DNA of 51,856 nt from JBBAEV01 sp041655735 (GCA_041655735.1 JBBAEV010000003.1:1-51856), one strand, 5' to 3'. Shown: positions 1 through 8,971, numbered from the stretch's first letter. Notes: generated by a model not told the origin, from the letters alone. Numbers and translations: made by a program.

Positions 1-5
1 CTTGT

Positions 6-275
6 TCAACATTCTGATACAGCTGGTATAAATTGTCTTTGTTCATCAGGAATATCGGTAACATCATAAGCTGCAATATATCTTTCGTTTCTTTTTAATC
101 TTTTAGGAATTTCATTTTCAGAAACAATTTTAAAGGTATCTTTTTCACTATCATACTTTATTGTTATTAAACGAGAATTTAAAGCACTTTTTAATTGTTC
201 AATTTCCCTAGCATCTTTAGAACTAAGATCCTTTTGTATTATCAAATATTTTGTATTTGCATTACTTTCTTGCAT
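6..275 (-). CDS. Hypothetical 89-aa protein
   Basis: Small soluble protein of mixed charge that I do not recognise. It has no signal peptide, membrane segment or clear motif; a single Cys is the last residue. The start is well supported by an AAAGGAGAG ribosome site about 9 nt upstream. It is transcribed in the same direction as the upstream YlbL-type protease but is separated from it by a 25-nt inverted repeat. In Bacillus the ylbL region continues with ylbM, ylbN and rpmF, none of which this resembles. It ends in TGA. Confidence 0.6.
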   Translation of the reverse strand: MQESNANTKYLIIQKDLSSKDAREIEQLKSALNSRLITIKYDSEKDTFKIVSENEIPKRLKRNERYIAAYDVTDIPDEQRQFIPAVSEC

Positions 276-298
276 AAATTTATCTCTCCTTTTTAGTA

Positions 299-323
299 AG
301 TATTAATATATCATATTAATACT
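299..323. repeat. Perfect 11-bp inverted repeat (AGTATTAATAT, 3-nt loop)
   Basis: AGTATTAATAT and ATATTAATACT flank the loop ATC. It lies between the ylbL stop and the next gene. No T-run follows on the minus strand, so it is a weak terminator at best and could instead be an operator or an mRNA processing hairpin. Confidence 0.45.
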
Positions 324-329
324 ATTATT

Positions 330-1346
330 TCAAGTAGCTAAATTTTCCAAATACCTTAACGCATCATCAAAAGTACTAACACCTATTATTTTTATCTTAT
401 AATTCTTATCTTCTTTTATCTTTATCGCTTCTTCATAATTAGAACCATTAGCGACTAAAAATATATCAGCTTTAGAATTAATCGCACTTTTTAGTTTATA
501 TTCTATACCACCTACTTCTCCTACATTACCATTTCTATCAATAGTACCAGTCCCAACTATACGATATCCTTTAGTAATATCAGTAGGAGTTAATTTATTA
601 TATATCGCAAGAGCTAACATAAAACCACCTGATGGACCTGATTCATCTTCTTCAAAATTAAAATTTATTTTAGGATTACATTCATAATCATATTTAGTTA
701 CCAAATATATACCTGTTATTTTACTATCATTATAATTTATAACTTTAATATATTTATCTTTTTCTTTACCTTCTTCTATTACTTTTAAATTAATGGTATC
801 ACCTATATTGTATTTTTCAATAAGGGATGAATATTGTTCTTGAGTGGTTAATTTTTCTCCTTCTATCTCAATTATTTCATCACCTATTTTTAAATCAGTT
901 CTAGCCTTATCATAAATATAAACAACATAATTATGATATTTATTTATAATAAACTTTTTACCTAATTTATTATATACAACATATGCAGCATTTTGATTGG
1001 CTTCATCCAAAAACATTTTATTACGATATGATACTTCTTCATAACTTTCGTTATCATATTTTATATCTTCCTCTTGTACTCTTTCCCAATTGGGCATTAG
1101 ATATGATATCAGCAAAGTGGGAATAGTTCCTCTTATTTCAGTGACATATGCAAAATTAAAACTGCCATTACTTTTATATTCATCGTTAATATTAACTTTT
1201 TGTGATATATCTTTTATGCCCCCTGGTAAATAAATATAACAAGATAAAGGAATAGTAAAGATGAAATAAAGAACTATCATTAAAATAATTAATTTTATAT
1301 TCTGTTTCAAATATTTTTTTATTTTTTCATATAATTTAATAATCAT
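330..1346 (-). CDS. ylbL: PDZ/Lon-type membrane serine protease, YlbL/SepM family
   Basis: 338 aa. One N-terminal membrane segment (about residues 18-40), a PDZ-like middle part (about 140-200) and a C-terminal Lon-type protease domain. The catalytic Ser sits in ESGPSGGFM (Ser239) and the catalytic Lys in GGIEYKLKSA (Lys284), a spacing close to that of Lon proteases. Family members are anchored outside the membrane; SepM processes a competence pheromone in streptococci, and YlbL is the Bacillus relative. Neighbours ylbJ, rsmD, ylbE and ylbD give the same genomic neighbourhood as in Bacillus. The start is preceded by GAGGGAATGATGAG. It is divergent from ylbJ with only 47 bp between the start codons. 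The substrate here is unknown. Confidence 0.88.
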   Translation of the reverse strand: MIIKLYEKIKKYLKQNIKLIILMIVLYFIFTIPLSCYIYLPGGIKDISQKVNINDEYKSNGSFNFAYVTEIRGTIPTLLISYLMPNWERVQEEDIKYDNESYEEVSYRNKMFLDEANQNAAYVVYNKLGKKFIINKYHNYVVYIYDKARTDLKIGDEIIEIEGEKLTTQEQYSSLIEKYNIGDTINLKVIEEGKEKDKYIKVINYNDSKITGIYLVTKYDYECNPKINFNFEEDESGPSGGFMLALAIYNKLTPTDITKGYRIVGTGTIDRNGNVGEVGGIEYKLKSAINSKADIFLVANGSNYEEAIKIKEDKNYKIKIIGVSTFDDALRYLENLAT

Positions 1347-1393
1347 CTCATCATTCCCTCTATTATAAAATTATAACAAAAAAGGAGTATTTT

Positions 1394-2374
1394 ATGAATA
1401 AAAAAATATCTAGTGTTGTCATTTTAATTGTAGTACTTTTTATTTCTTTTCAAATATTATCTGATTCTAAAGATATATTAGAAGCTGTTTCCTTTTCTTT
1501 TAATATTTGGAAAGATAATATATTTCCTGCTTTATTTCCTTTTTTTGTTATATCAGAATTACTAATTAATTATGGTTTTATAGAATTTTTAGGAGAATTA
1601 TTAAGACCTTTAATGAATAAATTGTTTAAATTAAAGGGGGAAACAGGATTTGTTTTAGCCATGAGTATGGTAAGTGGTTTCCCCAGTAGCGCGAAATATA
1701 CTAAAAGTTTATTAGAAGAAGATATAATTAACGATAAAGAAGGAACAAAATTATTAACTTTTACTCATTTTTCTAATCCTTTATTTATATTGGGAACAAT
1801 ATCTATTCTTTTTTTAAATAATAAAGAAATAGGATATTTAATATTATTTTCGCATTTTATTACTAATTTTATTATTGGGATAGTATTTAGAAATTATTAT
1901 ATATCAGAAAACAAAAAAAGAAAGGTATCTATTAGAAGAGCCTTATCTTTAATGCATCATAAAAGAATAAGTAATGATAAAAATTTTGGAGAAATATTTA
2001 CTATAGCTTTAAATAAAAGTATTAACACTTTACTTTTGATATTAGGTATTGTGACTATGTTTTTAGTATTAACTACTATTATTAATAATAATGTCCATGT
2101 TGATAACTATAATCAATCAATTATAAATGGTGTTTTTGAAATGACTCAGGGCTTAAAATATATGTCATTACTTGAAATACCTTTAAAAAATAAAACTATA
2201 TTATCTACCTTTTTTATATCATTGGGGGGACTTAGTGTACATATGCAGGTGTTTAGTATTATTAGTGGAACAAAGATAAAGTATTTACCTTTCCTTATTG
2301 CGAGATTATTACATGCCTCTATTGCGAGTTTAATCGTATATTTATTATTTGATTATTTCATAGCTAATTTTTGA
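1394..2374 (+). CDS. ylbJ: Sporulation integral membrane protein YlbJ
   Basis: 326 aa, polytopic (about eight hydrophobic segments) with the nucleoside-recognition/Gate type fold of YlbJ and SpoIIIAE-neighbour families. Recognisable blocks are NIFPALFPFFVISELL near residue 43 and MVSGFPSSAKYTKSLL near residue 92. In Bacillus, YlbJ is made in the mother cell under SigmaE and is needed for heat-resistant spores; the transported substrate is not established. An AAAGGAG ribosome site precedes the ATG. The last 22 bp overlap the convergent rsmD gene, so both stops lie inside the other gene. It is the first of several sporulation markers in the window. Confidence 0.88.
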   Translation: MNKKISSVVILIVVLFISFQILSDSKDILEAVSFSFNIWKDNIFPALFPFFVISELLINYGFIEFLGELLRPLMNKLFKLKGETGFVLAMSMVSGFPSSAKYTKSLLEEDIINDKEGTKLLTFTHFSNPLFILGTISILFLNNKEIGYLILFSHFITNFIIGIVFRNYYISENKKRKVSIRRALSLMHHKRISNDKNFGEIFTIALNKSINTLLLILGIVTMFLVLTTIINNNVHVDNYNQSIINGVFEMTQGLKYMSLLEIPLKNKTILSTFFISLGGLSVHMQVFSIISGTKIKYLPFLIARLLHASIASLIVYLLFDYFIANF

Positions 2375-2907
2375 TAAATATTAACTTTTGTGTCACCATA
2401 TTTTTTAGTTGTTTTTAATATTATATTATTATAATTTTCTTTTAATATTGTTTTATTATATTCACATATTATAATGCCATTATCATTTAATAAATTAAGA
2501 TTGTTAATATCTTCTAAGATACTATCTAATAAGTCTAAATTATAGGGGGGATCTAAAAATATTATATCAAAGGTAATATTTTTCTTTTTAAAATAAAGTA
2601 ATGCTTTTTTATAATCTTCCTTAATTACAATACCATTAGTAATATTAAAATTATTTAAGTTTTCTTTTATAATCTTTATTGCCCTAATATTATTATCAAC
2701 AAAATAAACTAATTTACTTTTTCTACTTATAGCTTCTATTCCAAGATTTCCACTACCAGAAAACAAATCTAAACAAATAGATTCTTCTATATTATTACCA
2801 ATAATAGAAAAGATTGATTCTTTTACTCGATCCATAGTTGGTCTAGTATTACTTAATTTAAATCCTTTTATATTTCTTCCCTTTAAATTACCACTAATTA
2901 TTTTCAT
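2353..2907 (-). CDS. rsmD: 16S rRNA (guanine966-N2)-methyltransferase RsmD
   Basis: 184 aa, the usual family length. N-terminal KIISGNLKGRNIKG, then TRPTMDRVKESIFSII, the SAM-binding LDLFSGSGNLGIEA (residues 46-59) and the catalytic FLDPPY. It methylates G966 of 16S rRNA during small-subunit maturation. GGTGG lies just upstream of the ATG. In Bacillus this is ylbH, usually followed by coaD; coaD is absent here, and ylbJ follows convergently with a 22-bp overlap. It is preceded by ylbE and ylbD in the same direction, forming a conserved block. Confidence 0.93.
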   Translation of the reverse strand: MKIISGNLKGRNIKGFKLSNTRPTMDRVKESIFSIIGNNIEESICLDLFSGSGNLGIEAISRKSKLVYFVDNNIRAIKIIKENLNNFNITNGIVIKEDYKKALLYFKKKNITFDIIFLDPPYNLDLLDSILEDINNLNLLNDNGIIICEYNKTILKENYNNIILKTTKKYGDTKVNIYQKLAMK

Positions 2908-2933
2908 ATTACCACCAATAATATTTTACCATA

Positions 2934-3155
2934 TTATTTCATAACATTTATTATATCTTGAATAAAAGCTATATTAGAAATAAAACTATTTAACTTATCA
3001 GTAGATCTTAATTTATATCTTTCTTTCATTTCTGATATAAAAAGAGGAAAAACTTCTGGACTACGATTTAAATATTTATACCAAAAAGAGTTCTCTCTAA
3101 TATATCTTATATAATTGGGGTTAGATTTTAATTTAAATTGTACTTCTAAATTCAT
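2934..3155 (-). CDS. ylbE: YlbE-like small protein
   Basis: 73 aa. It begins with a short helix, then NPNYIRYIRENSFWYKYLNR, which matches the RxFIRxxPxWYRxLxR pattern of YlbE-like proteins. Function is unknown. It overlaps the upstream ylbD stop by one base (TAATG), so translation is probably coupled. The order ylbD-ylbE-rsmD is as in Bacillus, which supports the assignment more strongly than the sequence alone. Confidence 0.75.
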   Translation of the reverse strand: MNLEVQFKLKSNPNYIRYIRENSFWYKYLNRSPEVFPLFISEMKERYKLRSTDKLNSFISNIAFIQDIINVMK

Positions 3156-3499
3156 TAATCTTCAAAATGTTGATACATTGGTCTAGGAGTATAAACATCT
3201 CCTGTTGTTGTGCTTTTATTTCCAATTATATCTTGAACTAATGATATAGCTTTTTGAATATTACCAATACCTTTTTGAGCGGCATCTAAATTAATACCCT
3301 TAACCATATTTATTATGTCTTTAAAACTATAATCAGTAGAAGTTTTAGTATTAATATATTCCTTCCAAGTATTATCATCTTCACCATATAAATACCATAA
3401 TTCATAGAATTTTTGCCATGTCATTTCATTACTTTTTACATGTGATATCAACTCAGGATGTTTCCTTACAAAAATTTTAAAATTATCGACATCTTTCAT
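3155..3499 (-). CDS. ylbD: YlbD-like putative spore coat protein
   Basis: 114 aa. The N-terminal half contains FKIFVRKHPELISHVK and WQKFYELWYLYGEDD, diagnostic of the YlbD family, annotated as putative coat protein in Bacillus. The second half has low-complexity helices (about residues 63-94) with no membrane segment. It is the first gene of the short ylbD-ylbE-rsmD unit and starts just after ftsW and its terminator hairpin. The coat role here is inferred from the family, although other spore genes in the window fit it. Confidence 0.75.
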   Translation of the reverse strand: MKDVDNFKIFVRKHPELISHVKSNEMTWQKFYELWYLYGEDDNTWKEYINTKTSTDYSFKDIINMVKGINLDAAQKGIGNIQKAISLVQDIIGNKSTTTGDVYTPRPMYQHFED

Positions 3500-3550
3500 A
3501 TTATCACCTATTAATATATATGCTTATAGCCTATATATAGTTCATAACAA

Positions 3551-3580
3551 AAAATAAGATAGTAATTTATCTTATTTTTA
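3551..3580. terminator. Terminator hairpin at the end of ftsW
   Basis: AAAATAAGAT and ATCTTATTTT flank a 7-nt spacer. The structure overlaps the ftsW stop codon, is followed by A/T runs on both sides, and sits between ftsW and ylbD. Confidence 0.6.
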
Positions 3581-4703
3581 ATTGATAATTTTTATTTTCA
3601 ATCGCTATTCTTTCAACAATAGCTAAAGCTACTATTAAACTTAAGACAAAAGATCCTCCATAACTTAAGAAAGGAAGTGGTACTCCAGTATATGGAGTTA
3701 TACCAAATAAACCACTTAAGTTAATCGCTATATGAAGAAAAATATAACAAGCAATTCCATAACTTATTAATTTTCCTCTGATAGTATGAGAATTATTACC
3801 TATTCTAATAATTCTCATTAATATAAAAACATATAAAGATATAATAATTAGGGCCACTAATAATCCTGTCTCTTCCATAATAATCGCAAAAATAAAATCA
3901 GTGTGGGCTTCAGGGAGATATAAATATTTTTGGGTACTATTTCCTAACCCCACTCCTAAAAGGCTACCATTATTAATGGCAATATAACCATTACATACTT
4001 GATATCCTTCTGTTTCATAAAGAGAACATGGATCTAAAAAATTTAATCTTTCTTTTTGTTCAGCAGATAATATATTTTGCCCTGAAGTAGTAACTATTAA
4101 TGCCCCCAATATTATCCCACCTATTAACATCATCTTTATAGTCTTTTTTATTTTAGTATCTACTCTTACCATAGAAAATATCAATATCACAAGTAAAGCA
4201 ATTATTATTGCTGTACCAAGATCAGGTTGAAATAATACTAAAAAGAAAAATATTAACGCTATTAACAATGGTTTTAACGCTATAAAAGAATCATTTAATT
4301 TATCTTTATTATTCTCATAATAAGTCCCCATATATATTATTAAAATTATTTTTGAAAACTCACTAGGTTGAATTCCAAAAGTACCAATTCCAAGCCAACT
4401 ACCTGAAGCATTACGAACACTACCATAAGAAAAAAGTAATACTAATACTATTATCGCCCCAATAAGAATTCCATTAATAATATTTTTATATTTACTAGTG
4501 GGTATATTTATAATAATACGAAAAGCTACAATACCAATAATGATAAAAAATAATTGTCTGAAAAAATAATGATATGGTGAAATGTTATATCTGACAAAAG
4601 CTTCCATATTAGAGGCACTTAGAACCATAATAACACCAAAGGTAAATAATATGATAGAAATATATAATAGTGGTTTATCCATCTTTGACATTAGGCGTTT
4701 CAT
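3567..4703 (-). CDS. ftsW: Cell division lipid II polymerase FtsW (SEDS family)
   Basis: Polytopic SEDS glycosyltransferase that polymerises lipid II at the septum together with a class B PBP. Conserved stretches: GSWLGIGTFGIQPSEFSK, FQPDLGTAIII, IMEETGLLVAL and the C-terminal GVPLPFLSYGGSF. About ten hydrophobic segments, 378 aa from the chosen start. The longer reading (to 4718) adds five residues, but GGGATGTGATT is correctly spaced for the ATG at 4703 (MKRLMSK). Position next to ylbD matches ftsW rather than rodA; SpoVE is the main alternative because the organism appears to sporulate. Confidence 0.85.
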   Translation of the reverse strand: MKRLMSKMDKPLLYISIILFTFGVIMVLSASNMEAFVRYNISPYHYFFRQLFFIIIGIVAFRIIINIPTSKYKNIINGILIGAIIVLVLLFSYGSVRNASGSWLGIGTFGIQPSEFSKIILIIYMGTYYENNKDKLNDSFIALKPLLIALIFFFLVLFQPDLGTAIIIALLVILIFSMVRVDTKIKKTIKMMLIGGIILGALIVTTSGQNILSAEQKERLNFLDPCSLYETEGYQVCNGYIAINNGSLLGVGLGNSTQKYLYLPEAHTDFIFAIIMEETGLLVALIIISLYVFILMRIIRIGNNSHTIRGKLISYGIACYIFLHIAINLSGLFGITPYTGVPLPFLSYGGSFVLSLIVALAIVERIAIENKNYQLKIR

Positions 4704-4840
4704 ATAATCACATCCCATATATATAATATCATATATTTAATTATCATTATTTTTTTTTTTATATATTAGGTAATTTAATTGTCAAAAAACACCTATGTGT
4801 AATACATTATATTAGATATACATTTAAAGGAGGTAATATA

Positions 4841-5017
4841 ATGTATTCATATGGATATAGTGGCGGATGTGGATATAATCCATGCTGTGGAGCTGGAGGA
4901 TTTGGATATCCAGGCTATGGTGGCGGATATGGTGGATTTGGATATAACGCCGCAATTATATTGGTTTTATTTATATTGTTAGTAATTGTTATTAGTTGCC
5001 GTTGTGTAGCAGCTTAA
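4841..5017 (+). CDS. YjcZ-like small sporulation protein (58 aa)
   Basis: A gene too short for ordinary ORF cut-offs. It begins MYSYGYSGGCGYNP, continues Gly/Tyr-rich with Cys pairs to about residue 36, then has one hydrophobic helix (IILVLFILLVIVISC) ending CRCVAA. This Gly/Tyr/Cys head plus ILVLFILL tail is the YjcZ family pattern found in Bacillus spore formers. A strong AAAGGAGG ribosome site lies 7 nt upstream and a clean terminator starts at the stop codon, so it is a monocistronic gene. Two related genes occur at 15080 and 15271. The role, probably spore-associated, is inferred from the family. Confidence 0.85.
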   Translation: MYSYGYSGGCGYNPCCGAGGFGYPGYGGGYGGFGYNAAIILVLFILLVIVISCRCVAA

Positions 5018-5041
5018 AAGAGGAGGTTTACTTCCTCTTTT
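5016..5041 (+). terminator. Terminator of the YjcZ-like gene
   Basis: Stem AAAAGAGGA/TCCTCTTTT with an 8-nt loop, starting inside the stop codon. Confidence 0.8.
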
Positions 5042-5142
5042 CTAAATCATTTTATAATAGATATTCTATTATTTTATTTTTAACATAATGTTTACATCGG
5101 GTTAAAGAATGTGATAAAATGTTAATGCATAGGAGTGGTATT

Positions 5143-5685
5143 ATGCTTAAATTAAAAGATATTTTAGACGAAAAAAATCTTATCTTAAGAAAAGTATGCA
5201 AAGACGTTTCTTTTCCGTTTAAATATAAAAAATTAGTAAATGATATGATGGAATATCTTGAAAAAAGCCAAGACGAAAAATATGCTGAAAAAAATAATTT
5301 ACGACCAGGAATTGGACTTGCAGCTTCTCAACTTGGTATTGCTGAAAGATTTTTAGTAATAGTTCATGAGCAAGAAGATGGATCGTTTAATAAATACGCA
5401 ATCATTAATCCTAAAATAATTAGTCATTCAGAAGAGTTAATATATGCAGGTGTCGGCGAAGGATGCCTTAGTATTAATCGTGAGGTAGAAGGTATTGTTC
5501 CAAGATATGCAAGAGTAACTATTGAAGGTTATAATATAAATGGTGATAAAATAAAGATTAGGGCTAGAGAAGAGTTATCTATTGCTTTTCAACATGAAAT
5601 AGATCATTTAGAAGGTATATTGTTTATTGATTATATTGATAAAAAAGACCCTTTTAAAAATAGCACTAAAATGAGAATGATATAA
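5143..5685 (+). CDS. def: Peptide deformylase
   Basis: 180 aa. Removes the N-formyl group from nascent proteins using a metal ion. All three motifs are intact: GIGLAASQLG (motif 1), GEGCLS (motif 2, metal Cys) and QHEIDHLEG (motif 3, HExxH). The insertions and length fit the type 2 enzymes of Bacilli. An upstream in-frame ATG at 5119 exists, but AGGAG at 5131-5135 is spaced 7 nt from the ATG at 5143, which I take as the start. It is convergent with smc; the shared hairpin at 5732-5759 separates them. Confidence 0.95.
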   Translation: MLKLKDILDEKNLILRKVCKDVSFPFKYKKLVNDMMEYLEKSQDEKYAEKNNLRPGIGLAASQLGIAERFLVIVHEQEDGSFNKYAIINPKIISHSEELIYAGVGEGCLSINREVEGIVPRYARVTIEGYNINGDKIKIRAREELSIAFQHEIDHLEGILFIDYIDKKDPFKNSTKMRMI

Positions 5686-5731
5686 AAAGGACACGATATT
5701 TGTTTCTAAGATATATGATTATAAAATAAAT

Positions 5732-5759
5732 AAAAGATTATGCTTTTGCATAATCTTTT
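5732..5759. terminator. Perfect hairpin terminator embedded in the 3' end of smc
   Basis: A 12-bp perfect stem (AAAAGATTATGC/GCATAATCTTTT) with a TTTT loop. Its right half encodes the last seven codons of smc. It can act on smc (minus) and on def (plus). Confidence 0.75.
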
Positions 5760-8698
5760 ACTTCTTCTAATTTCACACTTACTAACTTACTAACTCCAGA
5801 CTCTTGCATAGTCATACCATATAATACATCAGCGTATTCCATGGTTTTCTTTTTATGTGTAATAATAATAAATTGGATATTCTTTTTAAATTGTTTTAAG
5901 TATTCACCAAAGTTTTTAACATTAACTTCATCTAATGCTGCTTCTACTTCATCTAGAATACAAAATGGTACTGGTTTTACCTTTAATATTGAAAATAATA
6001 AACAAATAGCAGTTAGTGTTTTTTCACCACCAGAAAGTAATGATAAGTGTTGGAGTTTTTTACCTGGTGGTTCTGCGATAATATCAATACCTGTTTTTAA
6101 TAAATCACTAGGATCTGTTAATTTTAATTCAGCATTACCACCTATAAAAAGATCTTTAAATACTTTTTTAAATTCTATTTCAACACTTTTGAACGTTTTA
6201 AAGAATTTTTCTTTCATTATACTATCCATTTCTTCAATAATTTCTAATAAAGTATTCTCAGCTTTATTTAAATCATCTCTTTGAGTGTTTAAAAAATTAT
6301 ATCTTTTTGATATCCTACTATATTCCTCAATAGCACCAATATTAACAATACCATATCCATTTATTTTTTGTTTTAGGATATTAACTTCGTTTCTAGCTTC
6401 TTGTTCAGATATTTCTAACTTATATATTTCTTTAGCTTTCTCAAAAGTTATATTATAGTCTTCATTTAAGGTTAATAATAAATTATCTAATGTTACTTCC
6501 ATACGATTTATTTTTATTTCTAAGTCTCTTAATTGTTTTTGTTTTTGATTATAAACGCTATTATTCTTTTTAATATCTAGTTCTTTATCATTTATATCAG
6601 TTTGAAGATTATATTTCTTTTTAGTTAAACGTTCTATTAAGTTAGATAATTCCTCTTTCTGACGAGAATATTTATAATATTTATCCATTACTTTCAACTC
6701 AGATTTATCTATGTTATTAGAAATGTCTTTTAAATCACTTAATTCATGATTTATTTTTTGATAATTATCTTTTATTTCTTCTAATTGATTTTGTTTGTTA
6801 TTAATAAATTCTTCTACATTTACCTTTTCTATTTGTTTAGAATATAATTTCGTTTCCAATTCTTTTAAATTGTAATTAAATTCTTTTATTTGATTATTTA
6901 ATTTCTTATTTTCCTTTGCGATTTGAATAATATCTCTTTGTAGTTTTTCTAATTCATATTTTTCTTTGATCATACCAATAGAATTATTTTTATTTCTTCC
7001 ACCAGTTAAAGAGCCTCCAATATGAATCAATTCGCCATCTAAAGTAACTATTTTATAACGATGATTTGTTTTATTTCCTAATTTATTAGCCCCATCTAAA
7101 TCATTTGCGATAATAACATTGCCTAATTGATTCAAGATAATATTACGATACCTTTGATTGTAAGTAACTAAATCAGCTGCTATCCCAATAAAATTATCAT
7201 CTTCTTTTATTTTCTTTAAAACATTGGGTTCAATAGCTTTAGGAATAATAATATTTAAAGGAAAGAAAGTAGCTTTACCTAAATTATTAGTTTTTAAATA
7301 TTTAATAGCTTCTTTAGCATTATTCTCATTATCAGTAATAATGAATTGCATACTACTTCCCAAAGATGTTTCAATACATAAAGCATATTTTTCTTCAGTA
7401 TTTATTACTTTACCAATAACATTATGAATTCCTTTTAAAGAATTATTATTTAAAGTGGCTTTTACACCATAATAAAGTAAGCCATTATTTTCAATAGAAT
7501 TTTCTAATACATTTATTTTATGCTTTAAATCAGTTTCTTTAAAGCTTAAGTTGGCTAATTCTTTTAAAATTTTTTCTTTATGGTTCTTTATTTTTTCAAC
7601 ATTAGATTCAATATCTTCTATTAGTTTTTTTAATTCTTTTAATTCTTTATTTTTTTCTTCTAATTCTTTTTCAATAAGCGATAAATCATTTTTTATCTTT
7701 AATTCTTTTTCTTTTAATTCAATAACATTACTATCAATTTTATCATCAGAAATATTATATTTTTGTCTTTCCAAAGTAATTTGTTTTTGACTATTAAGTT
7801 TTTCTACTTTAGTAGTAATATCAATTAATTCTTTACTCTTATTTTGAATTTGTTCTTCTAATTTACTTAGTTCTAATTTTAATCTTTCTATTTCACCCTC
7901 ATTACCACTATCACTAGTATCTAAAGATAATATTTCTTCATTTATCTTTTTTATTTCTTTTTTATCTATTTCATATTCATAATTTATTCTATCAATATCA
8001 CTAGTAATTAATGATAATTCTGTTTGTTTTAAAGATTCTTTTGTTTCTAAATATTCTTTAGCATTCTTACATTGTACTTCTAAAGGTTCCAAACTAGGTT
8101 CTATTTCGTTAATAATATCATTAATACGATCTAAATTATCATGTGTTCTTTCTAATTTTCTAATAGCCATTTCTTTTCTTCTTTTATATTTTAAAACACC
8201 AGCAGCTTCTTCAAAAATAATACGTCTTTCTTCAGGTTTATTACTTACTATTTCTGATACTTCTCCTTGAGAAATAATATTAAATGCTTCTCTACTTAAA
8301 CCATTATCAATTAATAAATCAGTAATATCTTTTAAACGGCATTTTTCACCATTTAAAAAATATTCATTACTACCATCACTATAAATACTTCTTTTTATTG
8401 ATACTTCGCTATAATCGGTAGGCAAGAATTTATCGCCATTATCAAGAATTAGAGTAACACTGGCTCTATTTAAAGGATTTCTTGATTTACTTCCAGAAAA
8501 GATAATATCAGCCATTGCTCCTTCTCCTCTAAGAGATTTAACTGATTGTTCTCCAAGAACCCATCTTACTGCATCTACTATATTACTTTTTCCCGAACCG
8601 TTAGGCCCCACTATACCAGTAATATCATTATTAAATTCAATGTTAGTTTTATCCGCAAATGATTTAAATCCCACTGCAATTATTGTTTTTAAGTACAT
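5738..8698 (-). CDS. smc: Chromosome segregation ATPase SMC, with shortened arms
   Basis: 986 aa against roughly 1180 in Bacillus. Walker A GPNGSGKS (31-38); Q-loop region FNIISQGEV (139-147); N-terminal coiled coil about 165-405; hinge about 405-567 ending GGSLTGG; C-terminal coiled coil about 570-810; signature LSGGEKT (888-894); Walker B with CILDEVEAALDE (913-924). Both coils are about 235-240 residues, so the shortening is symmetrical and the protein is complete. It compacts and segregates chromosomes as a dimer with ScpA/ScpB, which are not in this window. rnc lies upstream as in Bacillus, but ftsY does not follow. Its own promoter is visible at 8725-8753. Confidence 0.95.
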   Translation of the reverse strand: MYLKTIIAVGFKSFADKTNIEFNNDITGIVGPNGSGKSNIVDAVRWVLGEQSVKSLRGEGAMADIIFSGSKSRNPLNRASVTLILDNGDKFLPTDYSEVSIKRSIYSDGSNEYFLNGEKCRLKDITDLLIDNGLSREAFNIISQGEVSEIVSNKPEERRIIFEEAAGVLKYKRRKEMAIRKLERTHDNLDRINDIINEIEPSLEPLEVQCKNAKEYLETKESLKQTELSLITSDIDRINYEYEIDKKEIKKINEEILSLDTSDSGNEGEIERLKLELSKLEEQIQNKSKELIDITTKVEKLNSQKQITLERQKYNISDDKIDSNVIELKEKELKIKNDLSLIEKELEEKNKELKELKKLIEDIESNVEKIKNHKEKILKELANLSFKETDLKHKINVLENSIENNGLLYYGVKATLNNNSLKGIHNVIGKVINTEEKYALCIETSLGSSMQFIITDNENNAKEAIKYLKTNNLGKATFFPLNIIIPKAIEPNVLKKIKEDDNFIGIAADLVTYNQRYRNIILNQLGNVIIANDLDGANKLGNKTNHRYKIVTLDGELIHIGGSLTGGRNKNNSIGMIKEKYELEKLQRDIIQIAKENKKLNNQIKEFNYNLKELETKLYSKQIEKVNVEEFINNKQNQLEEIKDNYQKINHELSDLKDISNNIDKSELKVMDKYYKYSRQKEELSNLIERLTKKKYNLQTDINDKELDIKKNNSVYNQKQKQLRDLEIKINRMEVTLDNLLLTLNEDYNITFEKAKEIYKLEISEQEARNEVNILKQKINGYGIVNIGAIEEYSRISKRYNFLNTQRDDLNKAENTLLEIIEEMDSIMKEKFFKTFKSVEIEFKKVFKDLFIGGNAELKLTDPSDLLKTGIDIIAEPPGKKLQHLSLLSGGEKTLTAICLLFSILKVKPVPFCILDEVEAALDEVNVKNFGEYLKQFKKNIQFIIITHKKKTMEYADVLYGMTMQESGVSKLVSVKLEEVKDYAKA

Positions 8699-8724
8699 CT
8701 AATCACCTTCTACGCTATATTTCG

Positions 8725-8753
8725 ATTATACTATAAAATATATTACTACACAA
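8725..8753 (-). promoter_or_regulatory. SigmaA-type promoter of smc
   Basis: Read on the minus strand: TTGTGT (8748-8753), 17-nt spacer, TATAAT (8725-8730), 27 nt before the smc ATG. It lies just downstream of the terminator that ends the rnc unit, so smc appears to be transcribed separately. Confidence 0.65.
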
Positions 8754-8754
8754 T

Positions 8755-8780
8755 AAAACTCCATATATTAAGGAGTTTTT
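8755..8780 (-). terminator. Terminator after the 62-aa gene, before smc
   Basis: Stem AAAACTCC/GGAGTTTT with a 9-nt loop and TTTTATTG on the minus strand. Confidence 0.65.
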
Positions 8781-8782
8781 AT

Positions 8783-8971
8783 TTATATTAGACTTTGTCC
8801 TTCTTTACCTTTTAAAAAATCTCGTTGATTAGCAATTAAATTCATAGATGATGCAATTGCGAAAACAATTGAAGTCATATAATTTATTTCTTCAGTTGTC
8901 TTACCTTGAGCAATCATTAGCGCAATAGCATTAGCTAAAATAACTATTTCTTCCCCAGAAAGATTTTTCAT
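8783..8971 (-). CDS. Hypothetical 62-aa helical protein
   Basis: Two predicted amphipathic/hydrophobic helices: an Ala/Ile-rich stretch LANAIALMIAQGKT and IVFAIASSMNLIANQ. There is no clear signal peptide and I do not recognise a function. It sits between rnc and smc, is in the same direction as both, and is followed by a terminator, which suggests cotranscription with rnc. Small proteins of this pattern (E-E-I-x-x-L-A-N) occur in Firmicutes, but I cannot name the family with confidence. Confidence 0.65.
   Translation of the reverse strand: MKNLSGEEIVILANAIALMIAQGKTTEEINYMTSIVFAIASSMNLIANQRDFLKGKEGQSLI

Noticed and set aside
4789..4816. SigmaK/SigmaE promoter before the first YjcZ-like gene (AACACC ... 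CATTATATTA)
   Set aside because: The match to CATAnnnTA has a mismatch in a key base, and AT-rich sequence gives such hits by chance.
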